Origin: Mytilus trossulus
Lineage: Eukaryota > Mollusca > Bivalvia > Mytilida > Mytilidae
Reading direction: 5' to 3'
Assembly (NCBI RefSeq): GCF_036588685.1
Contig: NC_086379.1
Span: forward strand, 13,625,862 to 13,689,861
Length of the DNA: 64,000 nucleotides
Made by a program: the position numbers and the translations under genes
Shown here: piece by piece, positions 39,681 through 51,702 of the stretch
How positions within the stretch are numbered: position 1 is the first letter of the stretch
How the letters are laid out: each line of letters begins with the position of its first letter
Notes under the pieces: generated by a model
Seen by the model: only the letters and a program-made list of their open reading frames with translations
Databases searched by the model: none
What the model was told of the DNA's origin: nothing

Positions 39681-41435
39681 GTAGCTGATTATTTCTGGTA
39701 AATTTCACATATTTATCGTTTATCTATCTACTTAGCATTTAACAAAAGCCATTGCTGACTAACGTGTATTATGAAGAACAAGAAAGTATTGTAAAGCGAA
39801 CTTATGTTTTTATTTCAAGTATAAGATATGAATATAATTTTTCACATCATGCAATAATAACCATCACAAAAGCACAAAATGTATATAAAATAGTCCTCCA
39901 CATAAATATAACAATCCATGTTGTTTCCAGTAACAATGTGTTTTGGTTGACCTGATGTAGACCTACAGTATGACCAGACGAAAAGATAAAACTTATAGTT
40001 ATTACATTTCCTTTACATATAGTACATATAGTACCCAATTACTATCTGGTGTGTGATATAAAAAACATGCTTATTATGTATACTTATATGCATGTAAAAG
40101 TGAACAGCGGGGAAATGAAATACCAATGTACTTTTGGAATTTTCAAATATCATTCTAAAATCACCTGTAATCAGAATAATCCAAAGGATTGATTTACAAT
40201 AATAAATACGGGTACATATAAGTCTTCTTGTTGCGATGAAATCATTTCGCCAAAGTACCCTTACTTTGATACATATGCACTGACTTGTTTTAGTTCCATA
40301 TAAAAGAGACATATCTCTGACGACCGAATCCAAAACATTAAAAAAGATAAAACCTTGATATAGCCTCACTTAAAAAAAACTTGATTTAGCCTCACTTAAA
40401 TGAAATTGAAGAATTGTTGATAAGTGTTCCATCATCTGCATACCTTCATCAGGCTAATAAAGTGTCAAGTACTAAGTTTGTGAAATAACATTTATCCAAC
40501 AGCACCTGGAGATGTTAACATAAAACAATCAGGTTTTTAACTCGATATCTATTTTTTTTTAAACTATTATATTAAAAAATGAAATAATCATGAAAGGTAA
40601 CATTATGCTCTAAGAATTATGTTTCCAAATCAAAAGGAAACAAAAATATTATTGTCATGTCGTGGTTACATCAAATTGAAACTCTAAACACCAAACTTTT
40701 AGCTAGAATCTTTTCAAAATAAATCAATTTAATCAAACGCTTGATACATCGTTGCCTCAACAAAGGTTTTAGACTTTATAACAAGAATTTTTGATAAAGG
40801 TAGCTACATTTTGTAAATAAACAGGTATTCATTCTTTGTAAATTGACAATTCAGTGACTTCAACATAAATTTATGTGATTAAACATTTTGAATATCTTGT
40901 ATAAATGTAATCACGAAATAAAGACAGATTTGTCGTTCTTTTTCTATGATTTAAAAATATGCAAGTTGTTGTTATTATTTAAAAGAAACGCAGGCTAAAC
41001 AAATGGTATTCCTTCATAAATCAGACAAACCAAAATATTTACTAGTCTTTAAATCATTCAGACAATTCCACCTTTTTTTACAAAATGTGTCATGATTTTC
41101 TTTAAAAAAAGCTAACATAGGTGTACTGTCTTCTGTTATATATATATTTGTATTAAATAAAAACATAAAGTGGTCATTCATTAATTTGCAATTGACAATA
41201 GCAGACGAATGTTATTTTGTAATTTTCAAATTTTAAAGAATGGTGACGTGTTATTTCGACTCTTTTGGTTTAAATTCTCTTTAAAATGATTTAATATTCA
41301 TGGTTTTCCTAAAATCTTGTGTACATCTGATAAAGGTTATTTTAGAACACATGTCGTGTTCATTGAAATCAGGATTGTTCGTTTTTAGAGAATTAAATAT
41401 GTCACGCCTATGTATCAGTAATCAAATTCAAATAA
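39681..41435. other. Intergenic, no gene recognised
   Basis: AT-rich sequence. It contains a partial copy of the GACGAAACGCG-type repeat near 40260-40345 and a small imperfect direct repeat (TAGCCTCACTTAAA twice, about 40360-40400). Several 60-118-codon frames on both strands (for example 39752-39955 plus, 40013-40369 minus) have no domain, unusual composition and no promoter, and I treat them as chance. Confidence 0.5.
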
Positions 41436-41626
41436 CTATGGTTCTTCAGATTCAATTTTTTTTAACAGCTTATTAATTGCCGACTGATAATTAAAATTAT
41501 TTCCGCGTGAGCGTTCCTGATTAAGGTAGATCAAAAATAGGGCTTCGTAAACAAAACAATCCAATTCATAATTTTCATTTACATAGCACTTGGCCGATAG
41601 GTCATCCATTATCATATCGATAGCAG
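41436..41626 (-). CDS. Candidate terminal exon of an unknown gene
   Basis: On the minus strand an acceptor-like ACCATAG precedes a 62-codon frame ending in TAG at 41436. Its composition is more protein-like than its neighbours: acidic and mixed, with VNENYELDCFVYEALF in the middle and a charged lysine/glutamate-rich end. I do not recognise the family. No upstream exon was found with confidence to the right (41640-46340). It could be a terminal exon, a retrotransposon fragment or a chance frame. Confidence 0.25.
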
Positions 41627-41689
41627 CTATGGTTGTAATTAATTTATAAACATATACACAAACAATAGTCTGTTCCAAGTTAAGCATGA

Positions 41690-44600
41690 CATTTGTCTTA
41701 TTTGTCTTATTCTTTTATAACTAATATCAAACAGCATACAATGTATCAACCCAAAGACAAATAAAATCTCGAACAGACACTCTCTCGAGTGTTTTGATGT
41801 CTCAGCTTGATACGAGTGCCATATTGAAAAACAGAATTCATAATTCAATATAATATTTAATGATATTGTAAACAATTGTACATAAAAGTGAAGATAATTT
41901 AAGCAGTGTATAGATGTTCTCAAAAGTCATGATTACATCAAACAATCAAAGAATTGCCTTAACTTCAACCGAAGTGAGACTAGATAGTTAGCTTTGACAA
42001 GTTTAGCTTCCCCTAGAGTGTTTCACAGTGTTGCATTATAGTGTTTTGAAGAGAAATATTTATAACCTAAGGGTGAATCGAGAATATCGCTTTCGCTGGA
42101 AATTAATGCAAATAATTGATTGGTTATATTTGTTCAACATTGCAATCAGAGTCAAGTATGATCATACTGATTAACACATACTATTCAATGTTTGTGAATT
42201 CAAACACCAAAAAAAAGGTGAGACTTGTAACCCCCACTTACGAACGACTGTAAAATCTCAGCAATTGTGAATCCAGATGATATCACTCAACGGTTAAAAC
42301 AATTTGACCTAGACTAAAATACATTCTGCAACATGATATTACAGTTGTTTGGACTCTATTTTTACATCTGAAAACCAGTCTGACTTTGTTTATTATTATA
42401 ACATGCGCAACAATGTGGATTGTTAGAACACATTGTATTTTAGTATGTTTCTGTACGCCTAAATTTGTCTATAAATACATATTTTAAACTTGAAGTTTTC
42501 TGTTTATTTCAAGTGCAAAGATGTGAAACAGGACCAAAGTATAAATTCTATATGAGAATTTGCAATAAGATGTCTTAATTAAACACGCAGTATCATGAGT
42601 ATCAAAGACATTACATCAACTTGTACGAATAACCTAATCAGTATACAAAAATTATAATCCTGGTACTTTTGATAACTAATCAGAAATTTGAATGTCTTGA
42701 ATTACGCCTTTTTAATTACAGGTCATCTAAGTGATTTATTTCTTTAGTTAAGGACACAAAATATTATTCGGTGTATAGTCCGTAAATACTTTACATAATC
42801 AAGGCCACGAATTATGATGATTTTATCTGACATAGACCAAATATAAGTTACCTGAGATTTACCTGTAATTATCAACAACGTAGTGAATTGTTTCAAAGAT
42901 GATACTTCCGACTCTAGATTGCATTTATATTATTGCCGAATGATGAAATTAGATTGTTTAATGACAAGTTACTAAAGCCAAATCCCCAGGGGACTGATTT
43001 GATGAAATTACATTACCTCTAAACAAATTGTAAAATAAATTCATGCCGACCTTTGTGTAATAATGCAGATTAAAATAAAAATCCCTACATAACGATTTTA
43101 ACATCTAAATTGAAAAAAGGGCAAATAAATAAAAATTAACTGTAGTGATAATAAAGAAATGTGTTCTATCGTCCAGTGAAATATAGTACATACATATCAG
43201 GACCAAGAACTGTCAATGTGCTACGGGTTTTTCCCAGACTTGTTCATAATATAACAGTTCCCTGCGTTTTTTTGTTGTTACAATTACTTATAACTATTTT
43301 ATTATAATCTATTTTAAAGAAAATATTATTGTCATATTATGTACTATATCTGTGTTAAGGGCTGTTACGGAAGAAATAGTTATTGTTTTTTTTGCAAATA
43401 CTTTTCAACATGCATATGTTATGTTCAATATATAGATAGGGATGTAATTGGATAATCATTATGTGTTTGTTTTTTGGGTTGGTTTTTTTTGTTATTTTTC
43501 GGTCTTTCTTCTAAAAGTTTACTTATTAATTTTCAAAAAATTAAAAAATAAAATCTGAACACTTAAAAAAAATAGAAACGGTAAAATATTTCCAATTAAG
43601 AGATAACTAAAATAATGACATTATACGTGTCTTATAATTATTATATTGTATGTATGTCATGTATATGTTGTTATTGTTGGAAATAAATAAAATCATCAGT
43701 TAAAAAAGAAACAGTCCCCTGGATGACATGTCACCACACCTGAATACAGTAATTGCTCTGAAACATAAACGTCGCTTGCTTAGCAGATGAGCAGCAAATG
43801 CCAATTTACAGTGGTATGATCCGGCTTGTAGAGATACCTAATTGACTTGTAAAATTAAAAAAATAAATATATATAAAAGGGAATTATGAGTTAATGTATG
43901 CGCAAATAAGAAGCATCCAACTATCGAATTAGGTCAACTTGCATGTTGGCTTCATTAATAGACAAGCAAATATTATGCAATACTAAGCAAAATCTTTTAA
44001 AGTGCAGGTATATTATTTGTACTTTCTATCGTCACAGCATTCAATTTCCTTTTATTATCTGACATTTAAATGAGATAAAAGATAAAAGTTGAAATGAAAA
44101 GAAACAAATTCCTTTGATATTTGAAATTGATTCATAATCATCGGCACAACTCTTTCCTTAATGCTCTTCTTACTGGAGATTCCGACCTTTCGACAAGGTA
44201 AAGACGGTGTTCTCTGATTTAAGCGGTGACTGCTGAAACATCTCTCAGGAAAGTTTTCGAAACAGAATGAATATGCAAAATTATAGAATTAAGTAAATGA
44301 ATACAGATATGAATCTTCCCTAGTCAACATTTAAGGGACGACATAAAAAAATCAATGAAGGATAAAAAAAACTTAATTCAAATAGTTTGGCAGTTAGAGG
44401 TCAAATTTAAAGTTTAATTGACATATATTTTATATATATCCTTATCGATCAATCATTTTTTTCAAAAATCAAGTTCAAAAGGGGGAAGGGGGTCAGTGAA
44501 AAACTTTATGAATTAATTTTTGTATCTTGCATTGAACTTTTGATGTCGTCCACGACAAACTCCTGGAAAAAAATATTGCGTCATCCTATTTTTTCTGACA

Positions 44601-46339
44601 AACCAAAATGTATAGCATACGTTTTAGTCATGGACGTAAATGTATTTTATTTGGCATTATAGTTATCCCTTTTGGGACATCCAATGATGTCCAATCAGCA
44701 TTTGACCTTATTTGTGTACAACAATCATATTAAGAAAACTCTTTATACCTGTACAAGTTTCAGTCATTCAGTTTAGATCTTTTTCTTTGCCATCATTTAT
44801 AAAATAGTACATGAAATATGTATATCTCGTCCCTGTACCGTTCAATTTTTTTTTAGCATCCTGTATATGCTTTATATGCAAATATAATGAAGCCGACCCT
44901 TGAGAGAAGATTTTTCAACCTGCATTCCTGGACACATGAAAAATCAGGATAGCATGTTTCTGTACTGAAAAACAATGAACACTTGCCATTGGATGTCACG
45001 AAAAGAAGACTTAACAGCAGATACACAAAAAAAAAGCTGTAAGTCCGTATTTAATTTTCATGAAATGTTTTACGGTCTATTGGTTATCCTTGTGTATTTT
45101 TGTTGTGTGGTTAGTTTTTTTTAATTGATTGGTGGAGGTGGATTTCTCTTCGACCTATGAATGTTTGGTTTTTCCTTTGATAGCTTTCATCTCCTGTTTA
45201 TCCCTGACCCTGTCGACTCATTTACATGTAGCATCTCCTACCTCTCAATTGTTAATTTTTTCATCTGTATTATTTTACTAAAAATGCATCAACTATAACG
45301 GTTTACTTTTACACATTGTGACTCATACCACATCTTCTTATATCTATGAATTATAAAATCAATACATTTGACTTCAAACGATGGAAATTGTTCGAACGTT
45401 TACCTGTTAGCTGTAACAACTATCCACTGAGAGTGGCTATTTGAACGCATTTATTTGCCACGTGATAACATGAACTCACAACCACAGTGATGACAGACTT
45501 GTGATACACTAGATGATGAATTTATAACCTTTCAACTGCCGAGGACCCTCAACATTAAGATAAAAATGGTGATATATCCTTTTACATTCTTCTAGGTTTC
45601 ACAAGTTTAACATAAAGTGAAGCAAATCTAGGCTTGTTACGGTTTACCTAACGGATTTTTGTATTTCCCCATTTTTAAAGGCCGTACAGTTTCATATTTA
45701 GATTGATGTCAACGACCACACCATTAAGACTCTGTATGATAGTTGTTTAGTTTGCTATCATTCCAGATTTTCTTATTTTCATGAACACTTGATTGTGTAA
45801 AAGAAATGATTTAATCATCAGTAATTAGTACTTTTAATATAATGATACAAGTTGTCATGCAAGTATGTGTACTTTTAGATAATTGTTCGGCATACGTATT
45901 GATAAATAAACCATAATCATTTTTAGGTTATTGATTCTTTGAGGGCTATACTGTAAAGATTCTTCACAAATCCTTAAAGATATCTCTTCACAAATCTTTA
46001 TTTAAAATCAATAAGATAATTACTTCTTAAGTATACCTTAAACCCAGTTTGAATTGCTTCAACGTTATATGTCTAGGCTTTATTTTGCTACTAAGAATGC
46101 ATCGCATTTCATCTTTTCAGAAATAAAGAAGACTTAACGAGATTTTAGAATTTCAGATTCCGATACCAATTGGGTTCGATATCTGACTGGTATTGATTTT
46201 TCAGGGGGAAATCTGTGGATAACATGTCAGTCTTTTGTACAGCAATGCGTATGAATAATATGAGATTGCACTAAACACAAACAACGCAAAACCAAACATA
46301 AAAGACACAGACGGGTACAACCAATAGTCTTTAACAACA

Positions 46340-46340
<1 letters not shown>
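41690..46340. other. Intergenic desert with degraded repeats
   Basis: About 4.6 kb without a convincing gene. A short fragment of the common mussel repeat (ATTATAATCCTGGTAC) lies at 42648-42680, and another probable dispersed repeat lies at 43711-43832. Homopolymeric T and A runs are frequent (for example about 43470-43500). No open frame of note, no RNA gene and no tandem array was seen. Confidence 0.5.
43711..43832. repeat. Degraded dispersed repeat
   Basis: GCAGATGAGCAGCAAATGCC followed by GTGGTATGATCCGGC resembles a mollusc repeat that I recall with the wording GGTATGATCCGGCC. It is shortened and diverged here. Identification is from memory only. Confidence 0.4.
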
Positions 46341-46370
<30 letters not shown>

Positions 46371-46565
46371 GGTGTTTTCGCGACACTTATCGACGCCATT
46401 TTTGGTATTTCGTGAGGGTCATTTTTTATTCGATAGGAAAACTGACCATCCTAATCAATTAAGATTGGAGTAGAGTGCACCTGCACGAGCGGGCTTCGAA
46501 CTCACAATCTCAGTGTTTACAGGCTAGTGATTACAGTAGTAGAACTACTTAGACCACCTTGAGAC
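46341..46565 (-). mobile_element. tRNA-derived SINE with (ATTG)n tail
   Basis: On the minus strand the element starts near 46565 with an A-box-like GGTCTAAGTAGTT (46543-46555 plus) and about 40 bp later a B-box-like GAGTTCGAAGCCC (46491-46503 plus). The body then runs to a terminal tetranucleotide run, which on the plus strand is (ATTG)7 at 46341-46368. A tRNA-like head, unrelated body and simple-repeat tail are the hallmarks of a SINE. It may belong to the V-SINE type known in molluscs (RUDI), but I cannot confirm that. The 61-codon minus frame over the tail (46201-46386) is an artefact of the tetranucleotide. Confidence 0.65.
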
Positions 46566-47180
46566 CGAGTCCCCTCTTTTACAACAGAAAGATTTTAATG
46601 TGTCCTGCCAAATCGGCTCTTGATCGTCTTTAGTCCTTAAAGTGTGTACAACTATTACATGTACTATACATAAATAAACAGACAACAACGAAACTAAAAA
46701 ATGACAAAATACAGATAGATATTACATAAGACAAAGGGTTACAGGAATATATAATTTACAGAGTGAGAGACGGATTTATATTAGTGTTTCTTGTTTCCGA
46801 ATCCTTTTTTTTTCTATTGTATAATTGAATTTTGTGAACGTTTGAGATTAACCAAAACACGAAATAAGTTGTCAGATTACTGTTTTGACACATTTACAAA
46901 CTAAAAGATAATATGACACATGTACTGGTATCTTGCATTGGTGGACAAATGGAATTAACACCTTGGTTTGTTGGTATCAAAGTTGGAAGATCTGATAAGG
47001 AAACGTCTTCATTTATGTATTTCGCGTCTTTTTTCTCAGTCGTTTTTAGGTAACCTAGTTTTATTCAATATTGTTATTAATTTGTTTAATTTGTCTTCAC
47101 ATTGTTCTCCTTATTTTTGTTTTTCATTATTAGCTTCTCTGTAAACACAATCGATACCCTCATATTACCTTACCCGTATT
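46566..47180. other. Intergenic, nothing recognised
   Basis: AT-rich sequence between the SINE and the next dispersed repeat. No open frame, RNA gene or repeat was identified. Confidence 0.4.
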
Positions 47181-47340
47181 TGGCACAACTTTTTGGAATT
47201 TTGGATCCCCAATGCTCTTCATCTTTGTAGTTGTTTGGGTTTATAAATATTTTTGATTTGAGCGTCACTGAGGAGTCTTATGTAGACGAAACGTGCGTCT
47301 GGCGTACTAAATTATGATCCTGGTACCTTTGATAACTATT
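47181..47340 (+). repeat. Dispersed mussel repeat (GTAGACGAAACG family)
   Basis: TTGGATCCCCAATGCTCTTC leads into GAGCGTCACTGAGGAGTC, TGTAGACGAAACGTGCG and TGATCCTGGTACCTTTGAT. This is the fullest copy of the family in the window, in the orientation opposite to the one at 39577-39680. Confidence 0.65.
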
Positions 47341-48130
47341 AAGACTCTTCGGTTAAAAAAGAAGGCGAGAGAAATGTAAACATGTATGTGGTCATAACGA
47401 AATCATATATAGACAGGTGGAAATTAAGAAATAGCAGTTGTATGTGTCTAACTTTTGTTGAAGGCGCGTTTTGAATATGGATTTCTATTTTCTGTTATAC
47501 AACGGGCCCGGGGTGATAATTGAAAACTGGGATGTGGTGCTTTTTGGAAATAAAAAATCTAGTTCTGTTATAAGTGTTGACACAAATAACTTTTCTCAAA
47601 ACAGTATTAAAAACGAAAATTCTGTATAACAAGTTGCAAGCAATAATTTCGACTATAACTACATGTAAGTATGATAATTGTTGAAAATTAATATTTCGTA
47701 ATACGCGTGAGGTCCTTATGTATATCATTCTAAATAATGTCAGACACTGCATATTCGGTATAGAGAACATTCGTTATGGTGGGGCCGTGAAATATCTGTA
47801 TTTGCACTGTTGTCTTGTCACCTACACGTTATAGATCTATCTCAATGTGTTGGTCTAGAAGTCAGCATGTTTAGTATGTGTTAAACGTGTTTCTATCCTG
47901 AATATACCTATAAAATTTCCTACTGCACAACAGTCATCATGCATTTCATAGACGGTTAATTGTCTTCAGGCCAATTATCTAGACTTTTCAATGGTAAATT
48001 TCCAATGGACTTCAATTAATGTCAAATTTTAAATGCAAATACAATGTTATATGTTTGCTAAGGAGAGGTATAAAATACCACATGCATTTAAAACTCAAAA
48101 CAAACAATAAACGACCAAAAGACAAACAAC

Positions 48131-48458
48131 AGTTTAAGAAACACAACATGAGAAGCTTACGATTGAGCAACATGATTCCAACCAAAACCCTGAGTTGATC
48201 TCAGGTGTTCCAGAACACTAAGCAGATCCTGCTCCACGTCTGACACCCATTGGCTAATTACCCACCAGATGATGTGAATTTTAACTTTTTGACAAAAAAC
48301 AGTATAAGAAACACAAGCTTAATTATGACTGAACAACATGATCCCGATCAAAACACTGAGTTGATCTCAGGTGTTCCAGAACACTAAGCAGATCCTGCTC
48401 CAAGTCTGACACCCGTTTGCTAATTACCCACCAGATGATGTGTATTTTAACATTTTTC
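48131..48458 (+). repeat. Tandem dimer of a dispersed repeat
   Basis: Two adjacent copies, about 48131-48300 and 48301-48458, share CTCAGGTGTTCCAGAACAC, TAAGCAGATCCTGCTCCA and ACCCACCAGATGATGTG, with a period of 166-170 bp. A single related copy (CTCAGGTGCTCTGGAAGAG, AAGCAGATCCTGCTCC) lies near 30658 inside the macrosatellite insert. I recall this as a widespread bivalve repeat. Confidence 0.75.
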
Positions 48459-48462
48459 TGAA

Positions 48463-48600
48463 TTTTGGATGTAAATGCTTTTCAATTTCGTACTCTTTTG
48501 GCTTTATAAATATTTGATATAAGCCTCACTAATGAGTTTTGTGTAGACGAAACGCGCGTCTGGTGTTCTAAATTATAATCCTGGTACCTTTGATACTCTT
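48463..48600 (+). repeat. Dispersed mussel repeat (GTAGACGAAACGCGCG family)
   Basis: GTGTAGACGAAACGCGCGTC followed by AATTATAATCCTGGTACC. It lies directly after the tandem dimer and in the same orientation as the copy at 47181-47340. Confidence 0.65.
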
Positions 48601-49661
48601 TAACAATTATATGTCACCGTACGACCTCTAAACATGAGCATTTATAATACCGTTAAAACATCCATAAAACGCCCCCGCATGAAACATTGTGAAATAGTTT
48701 AACCGAAAATCCCAACGACCTAATTTATAAAGAAAAATAGAAAAAAAGACAAAAAGAAGACCATTATTTTTGTTGGCAACATTTTTCCCAAAATATGTTT
48801 TGGATGAACCAGTTAAACACCTGCAATATACATTATTGTACAAAGGAATTGTCCAGACTTCCATTTGAAGACAGCACCATTGGAAAAGAGTTGCAATACA
48901 CTTACGATTTGGAAAAAGATTCAAATATACTAGCGACTAATAATAAACTAGCTAAAGTGGACTTGAATGTTATTGGTCAAGAACACACATGACCAGAGAT
49001 ATCACTCCTTAAAACGGTTTCATGAAGTTTCGTCAAAAACAAGAATTAAGAAAAACATTGCCTGTTATACAACAGATGATAATTCGATAGTGGGGTGGGG
49101 TGCTTTTTGGTTATAAAACATTGCATAATCTTCTAGGTTTATTTCTCCTTACACGTACTATTTTATTATAGAAAATATTAATCTCTTGAAGCAAAGGCGA
49201 AAAACAGCAACTCCTGTATACCAGCAAACACAACTTAATGAAACACTGTTGAAATTTTGTATAATTTCTTTCGCATTATTTATATTAACATTTTAAGTTT
49301 AATTATTAACATGATCTAGTCGTTTTGAGAGTGAGGTATATTTCTTATTGATAACGGCCCCACTGTATTCACATCATATGCATACAGCGTTGAATTTTTA
49401 ATGTCAACGATTTAATTTAAAGTCTTTTGTTATATTTCTCAGAAAAAGAATAAGATTTATTTTCGGTAAATCCAACTTTTTCTAAACAAAAAAATAGCAG
49501 GAGGCAAATAAACAAAAAGCAGCAAAACCACAAACAGAAGTACCATTAGTAATTACTGAGTCCATATTTAAACTCAAATCAACTCAAGATTGTTCGTGTG
49601 CTTATGAGAAATCAATGATGCACTATTGGATCACTCAATATTCAAAAATTAACGAAGTATA
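48601..49661. other. Intergenic with a short repeat pair
   Basis: No gene recognised. The stretch near 49060-49230 (TGTTATACAAC, GGTGCTTTTTGG) is a diverged relative of 47490-47640. A 65-codon plus frame at 48795-48992 has fairly protein-like composition in its second half but no domain. The overlapping 98-codon minus frame (48628-48924) looks accidental. Confidence 0.4.
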
Positions 49662-50153
49662 TCCAGTGCACGATGTTTTCTCGATATTGTCAAAATCACA
49701 ATGTAAACTTCATAGTGTCGTTATTGTGTTAATATTGTCTCCTATCTATGTTTTCTGTACCTTTGTGTTTACATTGTTCACATCGTATAGATGTTGTGAA
49801 CCAAGTCTTTACCGTTGTGTTTACATCGTTCACATCGTAGACATCGTGGTGTTGACAATATCGTGCCAGCATTGTGTTTATATTGTATACAGAGTCCATA
49901 CCTTTCTATTTACATTGATCACATCGTATACAACGCAGTATTAACAATATCGTGTCAAAATCGTGTTAATGTTCTTGTATGTCGACTTTATAACTTTTTG
50001 TTTCCATCGTTATTATCGTTTACATCGTTGTGTTGACAATATCGTTTTTATCTCGCTTACATCGTCAACCTCGTATTAATAATGTGTACCAAGCATATAC
50101 TTTTGTATTTACGTTGTTCAAATCGTATACATTGTAATGTTGACAATATTCAT
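49662..50153 (+). repeat. Left arm of a fold-back-like inverted minisatellite
   Basis: The arm is built from degenerate short motifs of the type ACATCGT, ACATTGT, GTTGACAATATCGT and GTTTACATCG. Its outer end TCCAGTGCACGAT (49662-49674) is the exact reverse complement of the outer end of the right arm (58305-58317). Elsewhere the arms match only approximately. The LINE sits at its inner end. The 109- and 73-codon frames here are products of the repeat. Confidence 0.65.
50142..50153 (+). repeat. Target-site duplication, left copy
   Basis: GACAATATTCAT, identical to 57528-57539 directly after the LINE poly(A) tail. It fixes the 5' end of the LINE at 50154. Confidence 0.88.
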
Positions 50154-50333
50154 TCAGAGTTATGGCCCTTGAACCAAGGTGATTAGTGTTTCATAGCTCC
50201 GCAAAAAAGTGAATTTCTGAAAGATTGCAGCTAATAGTACGGTATGAATTGTTGGAAACTGTATGCAATACATGTTTACATTCCTTTTGAGACTAAAACA
50301 TTCAAAAACGGACAAATAGTTTAGTATTTATCG

Positions 50334-51617
50334 ATGTGTAAAGACAAAAAAAATCCAAACGAAGAAAACAAAATGGCCACCTCTTATGCCGAAGCAGCTA
50401 GAGATGAAAACAGATACAAAAACAAAAATGATGACTGCAAGATTGGCAATGTCAAACCAATATTTCTTCTCGAAACAGATGTATTTGGTGAACATGATAT
50501 GAATCATTTAGGTCAACGCCCATTCCTTCTAAATATAGAGGTATATCGAGCAATAGAAGAACAGGTACCAGTTAGAGCTTTAATTGGGTTACAGAGAGTT
50601 CGAGGCATCTGGCGAATATATTTCGACAATGAACAAGACAAAAAAGAACTACTGTCATTGGGGTTAACCATCAGAAGAAAATCAATAACCCTGTACTTGA
50701 GAAACCCTAAAGTAACCCTTAATGAAGAACCAAATGCTATAAAGGTACGAGTCAAAAATGTTCCTCTATCAGCAGATGACGACCAAATTCTAAGAACTCT
50801 TGAAACCTCAGTTAGTAAGTGTGAGATAATCACTCACTCTAGGGAAAGATTGAGAATTGACAATCTTGTAACAAACTGCAGAACAGGTGATAAGATAGTC
50901 ATATGCAAACCTTTTGATCCGCCGCTGCCGAGGTCGATGAAAATAGGCAATTATTGGGCTACTATTAGCCATTTTGGCCAAGCATCTACAAGCAGACCAA
51001 ATATGAAATGTAGTAAGTGTCTAGATGAAGGGCACACAGCAAACAATTGTCCAAACGGATGGAAGTGTAAAAAATGTGGTCAGCTAGGACATAGACAATA
51101 TGAGTGTGAAGAGCATTCTGATGTTGAAGTTGAGGAAGAAGGCAATACATATATGACCAACGTGGAGAGTGTCTGCAATCCAGACATTTTCCATGAAAGT
51201 GAAAATGATGTACAGACCAATCAAGAAACTGAAGATAATGATGAGTCATTCCAGGATAGTGATGTCGATTCCAAATGCACGACAAAACCTCTCCTGAATA
51301 CCAAGGGTAGAAGTAGGTCAGAGATTGACACGGAACATTCGCATTTGAACCTTGGTACTCAGGAAAGTAAGTCCGCTGGAAAAGACAATTCCCAACAGCA
51401 TAAGGAAAAACATAAAATCAACAAAAGTGTTGACAGAAGACCAGGTATCTCGAGGTATTTGACAGCAAGACCGAGTCATGATCAGAGTGACACTACAAAT
51501 AGCACACCTAAACAGTCAAAAACAAAGAACATTGAAAAATCGCCAGTAACCCCAACAGAGAATCTGCATGACGCAACACGAGATGAGGCTGCTAAGAAGC
51601 CAAAAAAGAGACGCTAA
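50334..51617 (+). CDS. LINE ORF1, Gag-like zinc-knuckle RNA-binding protein (427 aa)
   Basis: Two consecutive CCHC zinc knuckles of the form C-x2-C-x4-H-x4-C lie at residues 226-239 and 245-258. They are preceded by a basic, mixed alpha/beta region (about 40-215) of the kind found in Gag-like ORF1 proteins, and followed by an acidic then a charged, low-complexity tail ending in KKPKKRR, which looks like a nuclear localisation signal. By family knowledge it coats the LINE RNA to form the ribonucleoprotein. The first ATG is at 50334, but the ATG at 50373 (residue 14, context ACAAAATGGCC) has the better Kozak context and may be the real start. ORF1 ends 85 nt before the next ORF, which is in another frame. 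Confidence 0.9.
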   Translation: MCKDKKNPNEENKMATSYAEAARDENRYKNKNDDCKIGNVKPIFLLETDVFGEHDMNHLGQRPFLLNIEVYRAIEEQVPVRALIGLQRVRGIWRIYFDNEQDKKELLSLGLTIRRKSITLYLRNPKVTLNEEPNAIKVRVKNVPLSADDDQILRTLETSVSKCEIITHSRERLRIDNLVTNCRTGDKIVICKPFDPPLPRSMKIGNYWATISHFGQASTSRPNMKCSKCLDEGHTANNCPNGWKCKKCGQLGHRQYECEEHSDVEVEEEGNTYMTNVESVCNPDIFHESENDVQTNQETEDNDESFQDSDVDSKCTTKPLLNTKGRSRSEIDTEHSHLNLGTQESKSAGKDNSQQHKEKHKINKSVDRRPGISRYLTARPSHDQSDTTNSTPKQSKTKNIEKSPVTPTENLHDATRDEAAKKPKKRR

Positions 51618-51702
51618 TTTAATATCTGTTATTAAATCAAAATAAAAAATATAAGACTATAGAACTCTTTTATTTTAAATTATAAAAAAAAACTAAAAAA
51701 AA

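Noticed and set aside
46201-46386. 61-codon minus-strand ORF with an SINQSINQS run
   Set aside because: It is produced by the tetranucleotide tail of the SINE.
49615-50036. Two plus-strand ORFs rich in Tyr, His, Val and Ile
   Set aside because: They are translations of the degenerate minisatellite of the left fold-back arm.
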